NCBI RefSeq assembly: GCF_004000275.1 | Contig: NZ_RCIP01000001.1 | Location: 550,749 to 614,748 of the forward strand | DNA from: Saccharospirillum alexandrii | GTDB lineage: Bacteria > Pseudomonadota > Gammaproteobacteria > Pseudomonadales > Natronospirillaceae | Reading direction: 5' to 3' | Length of the DNA stretch: 64,000 nt | Part shown: piece after piece, positions 16,483 through 24,591 of the stretch | How the letters are laid out: the number at the start of each line of letters is the position of its first letter | Numbering within the stretch: position 1 is the first letter of the stretch | Position numbers and translations under genes: made by a program | The notes under the pieces: generated by a model | Told to the model about the DNA's origin: nothing | The model's input: only the letters and a program-made list of their open reading frames with translations | The model's database searches: none

Positions 16483-17675
16483 CGGGCGCCAATCGCGGCC
16501 GGCTTCAAGGTGTATTGACGCAACATGGCGGAGAACTCCGAGAGCGCCTCTACACCGGCTGCATCGGCTTCTTCGCACCAGGCTTTGAATGCTGCCATTA
16601 ATTCCTCTTTCGAGCGGGTGCGCAATGACCAGATGTGATTGAGCTCTTCTTTCAGGCTGTGCAGCGTGCGCAGTTCCGGGTGTTTTTCAAAGAAAGTGTT
16701 CATCCAGTCGTGCCGTGCGTCATCCCAGTGTTCCTGGTTTTGCGACAGCCACTGCACCAGACCACGGTAATGCGCCCCGGCCGATGCCTTGATGCGGCGG
16801 TCACTTCGAATAGTGCGACGCAGCACCTGCCGCTTGAACTGGGCCATGATGCGAAAGCGGTCGTTGGCCGCAGCCAGAGCGGTATCGGCGTCGATCAGGG
16901 ATTTGCTGGCCACCTTGTGTACCACCGGACCACGGCGAATGTCCCACGCCAGGCCCAGCAACTGAAAGGTTCGGATGTATAGCCAGCCAATGTCGAATTC
17001 ATACCAGCGCGAAGAGAGCCGGGCGGAGTTGGGGTAGGTGTGGTGATTGTTGTGCAACTCTTCACCGCCGATGAAGGCGGCGATGGGCACCAGATTGCGC
17101 GCGGCATCGGGGCTTTCAAAGTTCCGGTAGCCCCAGTAGTGCGCCAAGCCATTGATGACACCGGCAGCCCAGATTGGAATCCACAGCATTTGCACGGCCC
17201 AGATGGTCAAGCCGATGGGGCCGAACAGGGCGATATTGATGCCAGCCATCAGGGCGATGCCCAGGTAATTGCCGACAGGGTGACTGTATACCTTGCGCTC
17301 CAGCCAGTCGTCCGGTGTGCCATTGCCATAGCGCGACAGTGTCGCGGGGTCGGCGGCTTGCTTGTAAAGCTCAGAGCCTTCCAGCAGCACTTTTTTAATG
17401 CCCAGCACTTGCGGACTGTGAGGATCCTGTTCGGTTTCACAGGTCGCGTGATGGCGCCGGTGGATAGCAGTCCACTCCTTTGTTTTGATTGAGGTGGTTA
17501 GCCATAGCCAGAACCGAAAAGCGTGTTTCACGATTGGGTGCAATTGCAGCGCTCTGTGCGCTGAATGCCGGTGCAGAAAGACGGTAACAGCGATGATGGT
17601 GAAGTGGGTTAGAATCAGGGTATAAACCAGTGGATGCCACCACTGCCATTGCAGCAGGCCGGTTGCCAGGGACAT
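16479..17675 (-). CDS. Acyl-CoA delta-9 fatty acid desaturase (DesB/DesC type)
   Basis: A 398-residue membrane di-iron desaturase. The three histidine boxes are HRHSAHR (about 34-40), HRRHH (about 72-76) and HNNHH (about 209-213), with hydrophobic segments between them. The C-terminal 130 residues are charged and cytoplasmic, as in Pseudomonas DesB, which inserts a cis double bond into exogenous or recycled acyl-CoA. The DesT repressor that accompanies desB in Pseudomonas is not present. The frame is open to 17732, but the ATG at 17675 has AGAGGA seven bases upstream and gives the usual length. The CRP-like palindrome about 150 bp upstream lies between this gene and the divergent cytochrome gene. 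Confidence 0.88.
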   Translation of the reverse strand: MSLATGLLQWQWWHPLVYTLILTHFTIIAVTVFLHRHSAHRALQLHPIVKHAFRFWLWLTTSIKTKEWTAIHRRHHATCETEQDPHSPQVLGIKKVLLEGSELYKQAADPATLSRYGNGTPDDWLERKVYSHPVGNYLGIALMAGINIALFGPIGLTIWAVQMLWIPIWAAGVINGLAHYWGYRNFESPDAARNLVPIAAFIGGEELHNNHHTYPNSARLSSRWYEFDIGWLYIRTFQLLGLAWDIRRGPVVHKVASKSLIDADTALAAANDRFRIMAQFKRQVLRRTIRSDRRIKASAGAHYRGLVQWLSQNQEHWDDARHDWMNTFFEKHPELRTLHSLKEELNHIWSLRTRSKEELMAAFKAWCEEADAAGVEALSEFSAMLRQYTLKPAAIGAR

Positions 17676-17825
17676 TCGTGTTTCCTCTTGAGTTTCAGCT
17701 TTCAGTATAGTTCGGGCCGAGTCCACCTCCAACCCGGTTTTCCCGCAATGCCCTGACTAGTGACGGGAACGCGGCAATAAGCGACGTACAGGGTCACTCT
17801 TGCAGTGGGGGATCAAATTTAAGAG

Positions 17826-17841
17826 TGTGACAGAGATCACA
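17826..17841. promoter_or_regulatory. Perfect CRP/Vfr-type binding palindrome
   Basis: TGTGACAGAGATCACA is an exact TGTGA-N6-TCACA match, the consensus for CRP and its Pseudomonas homologue Vfr. It lies between the divergent desaturase and the cytochrome/DUF1501 operon. It falls entirely in the 18-bp spacer of a possible promoter TTTAAG (17818-17823) and TATACT (17842-17847) facing the operon. If that promoter is real, the bound protein would repress it. If the true start lies farther downstream, it would activate. Confidence 0.7.
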
Positions 17842-17950
17842 TATACTGCAATTTGTAAAGAGAGTGTGAAGTCGTTCCGCTTGCGTCTTCGACTTTATTG
17901 CTATGTTCGCCGAATTACCAATAGCCCTCGGCTGGGTGGAGCGAACAATT

Positions 17951-20395
17951 ATGGAATTACAGCAATCAAACAGTGATGTTTCCGGGTGGGTCCGGCGATT
18001 GGGTGGATTGGCTCTGGCCGGTCTGCTGACCATGCTGGTCGGCTGCGCCCAGGATTTCGACGGTGATGATACCGCTGCCCGGTCCCTGAACGAGGCCGGC
18101 AAGTCCCTATACGCCAAAGAATGCGCCTCCTGTCATGGCGGCAGTGGCGCGGGGGGCTCTGGCGGCCCACTGGTTGGCTGTGCCTCCTGTGGCAGTACCG
18201 AGTCGCTGATTTCCAAGATTAAAAAGGACATGCCCAGTGCGTCCAACCCGTTGCGTGGTCAGAATGCACAAGATGTTGCCGAGTATGTCTATGTCGCCTT
18301 CAATGAATCCACCAGAGGCAGTGTCGATCGGGCCATTCCCGGTGTAGCAACACTGACACCGCGCGAGGCGGTCTACAAGTTAGCGTTTGAGCTGGCCGGT
18401 CGCCTGCCTGAACCCGAAGAGGTCACCCGTTTTTCAGAAAGTCTGGAAGGCGAACGTGAAGTGGTAGCCGGGTTCATGGAAGAAGACTACTTCTATGAGC
18501 GGTTGAAAGATGTCTTTAATGACAGCTTCCAGACCGATCAGTACCGTCGCTCCAATGGCGGAAACCCGGGTGAAGTCTATAACCGGGATGTGAACGATAA
18601 CGACAACCAAGACATTTTTGATGCAATGGACTGGTATGACCGGGTGCTTGATCCCGACAACGACGATATGGCTGATTTTCCGTTAAGCTCTGCTTATCTG
18701 CGCCATTTTTCAGATGAAGCCCTGTCACGCAAGCCCCTGATGTTCGTCGAATACCTGGCCCGCAATAACCGGGATTTCCGTGAGCTGGTCAGCGGCAAAT
18801 ACACGGTTGCCAACGCCTTCTCCTGGTATGCCTTTGCCGGCGATACCGACCGGCCCAACATCCGTGCGGTTGACCCCGATGCCAGTGCCAATAACGGCGC
18901 TTTACCGGTATTGCCGGAACCTGAGTGGGAAACCTGGCCGAATGTCGAATCGCTGAACAATTATTTGGATGTCGCTGATCTGGTCGGTCGCGATACCAAT
19001 GGTAACTCAACGCGCACCAATGGGAATCTCACTGCCCAGTACGTTATGGAAGCCTTTCCTTATGATCCGCGTGATATCCGGGCGGTACAGCTTTACTACA
19101 ACGATGTGGGTGGCAATGTTAAGAATTCCGGTATTCCGCACTCAGGCGTTCTGACGGATCTGGTCTTCCTGAACAAGTTCACTGCAATGGACACCAACCG
19201 CCATCGCCATCGTGCTCGCATGGTCTACTGGTTCTTTGGTGGCAAGGATTTATTGGCAATCGAAGGTAACCGCGACGTGGCTGCACTGGAGCTGGATGAG
19301 GCGTCTAATACCTCTGTCGGGGTGAGTGATCCGACCAAGACCAATTCCGACTGCGTGGTGTGCCACAAGATCATGGATCCGGTTGCGGAAGCCTTCAGCC
19401 ATTTCCGTCTCGATGGTGTGTATCAGACCGATGAAGAACTGCAGGTCCTGGACCAGGGCGAAGTGCCGTTGACGCCAGGCGTCGAAGTCGGCTGGTCGCA
19501 GCTGGGTGCTGGTTTCGATCAATTCAGCACTAGTAACAACTACAACGGTCGCGAAGTTCAGTGGCTGGGTGAAACCATTGCGCAAGATGCGGCCTATGCC
19601 CGGGGTATCAGCCAGATAGTTGTTAGGGGGTTGATCGGTCAGCCAATTATGGGTGCCCCGAATCCTGATTCACCTCAGGCCTATCGTGATGCCTACGCCC
19701 AGCAAGCCCGATTGATTACCAATGCTGCATCCGAGTTCTCAGCGGCCGGTTACGACATCAAAGAGCTGGTGTATGCCATTACCAAGAGTGGTTATTACCG
19801 TGCCCGTGGTTTGTATCAGCCGGGTATGTCTGATGAATACGACAGCCTGGGTACTGCGCGCCTGATTCCGGCTCATTTGCTGAATCAAAAGCTGCGTGCC
19901 ATCAATTCTGGGGGCTGGCGGAACAATGGTACTGTGAATCTCTATTCCCGCACCGGTCGTCGCTTTATGGGCGGCAAGGATTCGCGCGAAGTATTGGAAG
20001 ACGCCGAATCAGCCAGTGGAATTATTGCAACACTGACGCAAGCCATGGCGGTTGAAGAGTCTTGCGATGTGGTGCAAAACGAATTCGATCAGCCGCGTTC
20101 GGAACGAAACCTCTTCCGTTTGGTGGAGACGTCAACCGATCTGGTGAGCGAATCGGGCATCAACCGGCGCGCCGAAGCCATGGCCATTCGCACGACGATT
20201 CAGTCACTCTATCTGGCTTTGCTGCATGAAGAGGTTGAACTCAACAGTGAAGATGTAGACATCGCGTTTGAATTATTCAGCACCGTTGTAAATGAGGGGA
20301 TTCAGTCTGGTTGTAACGGACTGAGTGACGCCGAGCACGCCTGGTTTGCCGTGCTGGTGTATCTGATGAACGACTATCGCTTTATTTACGGATAA
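17951..20395 (+). CDS. Lipoprotein with c-type heme motifs, DUF1592/DUF1588-like
   Basis: An 814-residue exported protein. The signal peptide ends in a lipobox (LVGC, Cys32). A class-I-like cytochrome c segment follows, with Cys58-Ala-Ser-Cys61-His62 and a candidate Met94 ligand. The large remainder resembles the DUF1592/DUF1588 architecture of planctomycete-type cytochromes, with the second CxxCH at 468-472 inside CHKIMDPVAEAFSHF. The protein is probably tethered in the periplasm and redox-active; its substrate is unknown. An ATG at 17903 exists, but the ATG at 17951 has GGTGGAG upstream and puts the signal peptide at the N-terminus. It is the first gene of the six-gene cluster and lies 11 bp before the DUF1501 gene. 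Confidence 0.8.
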   Translation: MELQQSNSDVSGWVRRLGGLALAGLLTMLVGCAQDFDGDDTAARSLNEAGKSLYAKECASCHGGSGAGGSGGPLVGCASCGSTESLISKIKKDMPSASNPLRGQNAQDVAEYVYVAFNESTRGSVDRAIPGVATLTPREAVYKLAFELAGRLPEPEEVTRFSESLEGEREVVAGFMEEDYFYERLKDVFNDSFQTDQYRRSNGGNPGEVYNRDVNDNDNQDIFDAMDWYDRVLDPDNDDMADFPLSSAYLRHFSDEALSRKPLMFVEYLARNNRDFRELVSGKYTVANAFSWYAFAGDTDRPNIRAVDPDASANNGALPVLPEPEWETWPNVESLNNYLDVADLVGRDTNGNSTRTNGNLTAQYVMEAFPYDPRDIRAVQLYYNDVGGNVKNSGIPHSGVLTDLVFLNKFTAMDTNRHRHRARMVYWFFGGKDLLAIEGNRDVAALELDEASNTSVGVSDPTKTNSDCVVCHKIMDPVAEAFSHFRLDGVYQTDEELQVLDQGEVPLTPGVEVGWSQLGAGFDQFSTSNNYNGREVQWLGETIAQDAAYARGISQIVVRGLIGQPIMGAPNPDSPQAYRDAYAQQARLITNAASEFSAAGYDIKELVYAITKSGYYRARGLYQPGMSDEYDSLGTARLIPAHLLNQKLRAINSGGWRNNGTVNLYSRTGRRFMGGKDSREVLEDAESASGIIATLTQAMAVEESCDVVQNEFDQPRSERNLFRLVETSTDLVSESGINRRAEAMAIRTTIQSLYLALLHEEVELNSEDVDIAFELFSTVVNEGIQSGCNGLSDAEHAWFAVLVYLMNDYRFIYG

Positions 20396-20406
20396 GGGTC
20401 ACCCAG

Positions 20407-22035
20407 ATGAAACGCCGTGATTTTATTAAGACACTCAGTGCAACCGGAATGGCCGTATGCAGTCCAATGGTCATGACGCAACGGGCTTATGCTGAATCGA
20501 CTCCCGTAAACCGGTATTTCGTATTCCTGCATCTGGGCGGAGGCTGGGATCCAACCTCCCTCTGTGATCCTAAAGGTAACCGGTTGCGTCAGACCATTGA
20601 CCCGGGTGCAAGGGAAGGTGGCTCGCCTGTCAATCGATACAGTGAAGGGGCCATTCGCCGCGCCGTGGATGTCGCGTTGGAAACCGGTATCGATGAAGAC
20701 ATGCGCTATGCGCCATACATTGGTACCTTTAATGACGACGACGAGGGTAGTGAGAATACGGGTCTGCCTATCGAGATGATTCAGCGGATGCTAGCCGGTA
20801 ACATCGCGGGCGATGTGCTGACCGCGAACACTGAAGCTGGCTTTAGCTGGGAAACGCAAAAATCCACTAATGCGGCAACCATACGCAGTAACGCCGCCGC
20901 CATTCTGGAAGGGTCGATCAATACCGTTAATTTTGACACCCTGGTCGCCGATTCCCCAGGGTTCTTTAGTGGCCTGGTGCGTAATAACACCAATATGGCT
21001 GCTAACCTCTTTGTTTATGACGCCTTTTTCTGCCTGTATGCCCAGCACGCACGTGTGCTAAATGGGGTAGATAATCGTACCAACGGCCACGATACCGGCA
21101 CCCGCTTTGCGGATACCGGCAGCATGGATACGTCCTACCCTGATTTCAGTGCCTTGTACGCTGCGGCCAAGGGGGCGGAAATGCCTTTGGCCTATATCAC
21201 TAACGGCGGTGGCAACAACGAAACGGCTGGACTGGTCGCACGGTCCAGCGCCAGTGATGTGGGTGTATTTAACGCGCTGGCCAACCCGGAAGGCAATTAT
21301 CTGCAAAATGGCCTGGATTCACTGATCGAACAGGCGAAGGATCAGCGTCGGCAAGTGCTGGCCGAAAAAGAAACACTGCCCAGACGGGTGCGTTTGAAGA
21401 GCCAGTTGTATATGGTGCGCGACGAAGGTGTTGCTTTCTCTGGTGTTGCCGCCCAGTTAGCCTCGCCACCCGATGGTACTCCCCAGAAAGCCCTGGATGA
21501 TCGAGCCCGGAATAACCGCCAACGGCAGATGCGCATTGGAGCCGCGGCGATGGATGCGGGCATGGCCTCATCCATGCAAATCGGATTCGGTGGGTTCGAT
21601 ACGCACAACAACCATGACAATAATCAGTTTCCGAGAATACGGGATGTCCTGGTCGACTTGCATTACCTGTGGCAGGCGATGGATGTCTACAATATTACGG
21701 ATAAGACAACCGTTATTTTGGGATCGGACTTCGGTCGTACGCCCTGGTTCAACGGCGGTAATGGCAAAGATCACTGGGCCGTGACAAGCTATGTGTTGCT
21801 GGGGCGTGACGTGGCCGGAGGCAGCGTGGTTAATGCGACGGATGCACTGGTCGGGCCGCGCAATGTCCAGGTTCAGGGTGGCCGACTTGTGCCAACGGCC
21901 TCGAACAGCATTGGTATCCGGATGACACCCGCTCACCTGCACCGGCAGCTGCGGGCAGCTGGTAATATTCAGAACCATGCCTTTTCGCAACGTTTCCCGA
22001 TTGACGTTGACGCAGATCTGCCGATACTCGGCTAA
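20407..22035 (+). CDS. Tat-exported DUF1501 family protein
   Basis: A 542-residue protein with a twin-arginine signal peptide (KRRDFIKTLSATGMAV, cleavage near AYA-EST), so it is folded in the cytoplasm before export. The body matches DUF1501, a branch of the alkaline phosphatase/sulfatase superfamily: FVFLHLGGGWDPTSL near the N-terminus, FGGFDTHNNHD (about 395-405) and ILGSDFGRTPW plus KDHW near the end, which would build a metal site. The enzymatic activity of DUF1501 is not known. In other bacteria it often pairs with DUF1588/1592- or DUF1800-type proteins, and here with the cytochrome lipoprotein upstream. Confidence 0.82.
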   Translation: MKRRDFIKTLSATGMAVCSPMVMTQRAYAESTPVNRYFVFLHLGGGWDPTSLCDPKGNRLRQTIDPGAREGGSPVNRYSEGAIRRAVDVALETGIDEDMRYAPYIGTFNDDDEGSENTGLPIEMIQRMLAGNIAGDVLTANTEAGFSWETQKSTNAATIRSNAAAILEGSINTVNFDTLVADSPGFFSGLVRNNTNMAANLFVYDAFFCLYAQHARVLNGVDNRTNGHDTGTRFADTGSMDTSYPDFSALYAAAKGAEMPLAYITNGGGNNETAGLVARSSASDVGVFNALANPEGNYLQNGLDSLIEQAKDQRRQVLAEKETLPRRVRLKSQLYMVRDEGVAFSGVAAQLASPPDGTPQKALDDRARNNRQRQMRIGAAAMDAGMASSMQIGFGGFDTHNNHDNNQFPRIRDVLVDLHYLWQAMDVYNITDKTTVILGSDFGRTPWFNGGNGKDHWAVTSYVLLGRDVAGGSVVNATDALVGPRNVQVQGGRLVPTASNSIGIRMTPAHLHRQLRAAGNIQNHAFSQRFPIDVDADLPILG

Positions 22036-22097
22036 CAAAATTCATCCTTTGGCAGTGTGCCCTGGGGCGCACTGCTTGCGGTAAACGGATAGTGCAG

Positions 22098-22334
22098 ATG
22101 ACATACATAACTTTGGTAAAGGCAGCAAAAGCGAGTGGGTTGGTGATGCTCTGCCTCGTTGCACTGGGCGGCTGTACGACAGTTCAACCCTGGGAGCGCG
22201 GTGTGCTGGCTAAAGAAGAAATGAGTTGGTCTCCGAACCGGCTCGAATCGACACTGAACGGCCATGTGTATTTTTCAAAAGAAGCGTCATCGGGTGGCGG
22301 TGCCGCTGCCGGTGGTGGTTGCGGTTGTAATTGA
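22098..22334 (+). CDS. DUF4266 small lipoprotein with GGGCGCN tail
   Basis: A 78-residue lipoprotein. A hydrophobic signal peptide ends in the lipobox ALGGC, and WERGVLAKEEM and HVYFSKEASSGG are the DUF4266 signatures. The chain ends in glycine-rich GGGCGCN, with two cysteines one residue apart. Conservation of such a short cysteine tail suggests metal binding, thioether/disulfide chemistry or a modification site. No experiment that I know of defines its role. A GTG two codons upstream (22092) is possible; the ATG at 22098 is preferred. It is followed after 9 bp by the DUF3570 gene, the usual partner. Confidence 0.85.
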   Translation: MTYITLVKAAKASGLVMLCLVALGGCTTVQPWERGVLAKEEMSWSPNRLESTLNGHVYFSKEASSGGGAAAGGGCGCN

Positions 22335-22343
22335 GGATAACGG

Positions 22344-23588
22344 ATGTCTGAAGCAGTAAAGCAGTTGGCCCGCAGTGCATTGGCCATTCCCGGGTTGGTA
22401 TCCATGGCACAAGCTGCCGCCCCGGCAGAGTCCGAAGCAGGGTATCAGTACACCTATTACACCGAAGATGATTCCCCAGAAAGCCGCACCGACGGTGGCG
22501 CCCAGGAGCGTTACACCATTCAGGTACATCAGTTTTACCTGATGATGCCTTATGGCTCCAACATGAGCTGGGATGTCGAAGGCAGCTTCGAAACCATGTC
22601 GGGTGCCTCTCCGGTCTACACCTATCTGGATGACGAGGACGTCACCCGGGTGTATATGGCTGGCGCATCCATTGAGCGTCGTTTCGATTTATATGGGACG
22701 GGCCGCTATTACTGGTCGCAAGCTGATATAGGCGCACAGGCTGGTATATCCGTTGAACAGGATTATCTGGCATTGAGTTCCGGTATCGATGGTTCCCTGC
22801 AAATCAATGATCAAATGACAACGCTCAGTGGCGGAGCGACGCTAGGGTATGATTTCCTGGACCCCACCCAGGATTATTCCGATCCGGCCGATCAGCAGGC
22901 AAACACACCGGGACGTTTCGCCGCCAAAGACCAGACCAAATGGCAGGCATCCATCTTTGAAGGGATCAGCCAGATCATTGATATGAACACCGTGGTTCAG
23001 GCGGGTGTCAGTGTGACGCATCGTTCCGGCTACATGTCAGACCCCTACCGCGAGCGGGCCGGGGCAGAGGTTCCTTACGATATTCGCCCGGACAGCCGAA
23101 CCCTGGTAACGCTCTCGGCGGGTGGTCGCAAGTATTTCCCGGGCATTGATGGCGCCTTGCATCTGGATTTCCGTTTTCTGGCTGACAGCTGGGATATCTG
23201 GTCGACAACAACCGATCTGTCCTGGTATCAGAACTACGCACCCGGCTGGGACTGGTTTGTGCGCAATGAAGTTGATTTCCAGCTGATACCGTCGCTGCGT
23301 TACTACCAGCAGACTCAGGCCTATTTCTACGAAATACCCGATCATGGTGTCTCAGACCCTTACTACACAGCCGATACAACCACCTATTATTCCAGTGATC
23401 CCCGGTTATCGAATTATGGGGCGCTGAGCATGGGGCTGGCATTAAAAACGGATTTTAGAAATTATTCCTGGACCATCACCGGCGAACGTTACGCTGCGAA
23501 CCCCTCATACGGGTTTAACTTCGATGATGAAACACCGGGATTGCCAGCCTTTTGGAGGCTGACTACGGGTTTGGATTTCCGTTTTTGA
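22344..23588 (+). CDS. DUF3570 family predicted outer-membrane beta-barrel
   Basis: A 414-residue protein with a signal-like N-terminus (cleavage probably after AQAAA, about 25). The sequence then alternates polar and aromatic residues and ends in a terminal phenylalanine (TGLDFRF), typical of outer-membrane barrels. It belongs to DUF3570. The segment TMSGASPVY holds SGAS at residues 86-89, which resembles the SGA(T/S) motif flavinylated by ApbE; see the findings. The signal peptide is shorter and less basic than usual, so the real start could lie elsewhere, but the ATG follows GAGGATAACGG closely. Confidence 0.8.
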   Translation: MSEAVKQLARSALAIPGLVSMAQAAAPAESEAGYQYTYYTEDDSPESRTDGGAQERYTIQVHQFYLMMPYGSNMSWDVEGSFETMSGASPVYTYLDDEDVTRVYMAGASIERRFDLYGTGRYYWSQADIGAQAGISVEQDYLALSSGIDGSLQINDQMTTLSGGATLGYDFLDPTQDYSDPADQQANTPGRFAAKDQTKWQASIFEGISQIIDMNTVVQAGVSVTHRSGYMSDPYRERAGAEVPYDIRPDSRTLVTLSAGGRKYFPGIDGALHLDFRFLADSWDIWSTTTDLSWYQNYAPGWDWFVRNEVDFQLIPSLRYYQQTQAYFYEIPDHGVSDPYYTADTTTYYSSDPRLSNYGALSMGLALKTDFRNYSWTITGERYAANPSYGFNFDDETPGLPAFWRLTTGLDFRF

Positions 23589-23660
23589 CCGGCTCATACC
23601 GGCAAGTCGGAGGAGCCGATACCTCAACTGCTGTCGAGTAATGAACACAGGCATTTGGTT

Positions 23661-24563
23661 ATGACAGAACCTGAGCCAGGGCCCGGACTGTGCCATTTTA
23701 AGGGCATGGGTGGCCCCTGTGACCTGGCCGTTTTTGGTGCTCCGGATGGTTTGCTGGAGCGACTTAAGGACGAAGTTGTCAGGTTGGAACAGCGTTATTC
23801 CCGTTACCGGCCAGACAGCCTGGTTAGTGATATGAACAGGAAGGCGGGCGCTGTTCAGTTTGTCGATGCAGAGTGCGCAGGGCTACTGAATTATGCCGAC
23901 CATTGTTACCGGCTCAGTGACGGCGTTTTTGATGTCACGGCCGGTGCTCTTCGGCGGGCCTGGGACTTCAGGCAACAACGCATCCCCGACCCGGCCGAGA
24001 TAGCCGCGGCCCAGGCCGCTGTCGGTTGGGATCGGGTTGAGTGGGACGGTGAACAGTTGCGACTGGAACCCGGGATGGAGCTCGATTTCGGTGGCATCGT
24101 GAAAGAGTTTGCCGCCGATCGCTTGGTGGCTCTGATGGCCGAAGCCGGATGCTGCGGCATGGCCAACCTGGCCGGCGACATTGCTGTAACTGGACCACAG
24201 CCAGGTGACCGCCCCTGGATGTTGGGAGTAAGAGACCCGCTAGGTACCGGTCAGGCCATGGCCAGCGTTGCGCTGAACCAGGGTGGTCTGGCCAGCAGCG
24301 GAGATTACGAGCGGGGGTTTACCCAAGAGGGGGTGCGTTACAGTCATATTCTGAACCCGCACACCGGTTGGCCGGTTACGGATGCACCACGCGCTGTTAC
24401 CGTAATTGCCGACCACTGTATTATGGCCGGCAGTCTGGCCACTATTGCCATGCTCAAAGGTAAAGATGCCGAAAGCTGGCTGGTGCAGCTGGAAGTCCCT
24501 TTTTTACTATGTGATGCGGGCATGAGTGTGTCTGGTACGCTGGTCACCCCTAAACACTGTTAA
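23661..24563 (+). CDS. Divergent ApbE-like FAD:protein FMN transferase
   Basis: A 300-residue ApbE-family protein. Recognisable motifs are FDVTAGALRRAWDF, ELDFGGIVKEFAAD, SSGDYER (212-218) and RYSHILNPHTGWPV. It departs from the norm in three ways. It has no signal peptide or lipobox, so it may be cytoplasmic. The usual VN-x-GGD reads ANLAGD. The metal-binding aspartate in the C-terminal DA-x-(S/A)T motif is replaced, giving MAGSLAT (255-261). It may be a subgroup specific to DUF4266/DUF3570 clusters. Its target is not known; the second ApbE in this window (39556) clearly serves Na+-NQR. Confidence 0.82.
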   Translation: MTEPEPGPGLCHFKGMGGPCDLAVFGAPDGLLERLKDEVVRLEQRYSRYRPDSLVSDMNRKAGAVQFVDAECAGLLNYADHCYRLSDGVFDVTAGALRRAWDFRQQRIPDPAEIAAAQAAVGWDRVEWDGEQLRLEPGMELDFGGIVKEFAADRLVALMAEAGCCGMANLAGDIAVTGPQPGDRPWMLGVRDPLGTGQAMASVALNQGGLASSGDYERGFTQEGVRYSHILNPHTGWPVTDAPRAVTVIADHCIMAGSLATIAMLKGKDAESWLVQLEVPFLLCDAGMSVSGTLVTPKHC

Positions 24564-24591
24564 TTGCAAAAAGGTTCAAGGTTACTACCCG

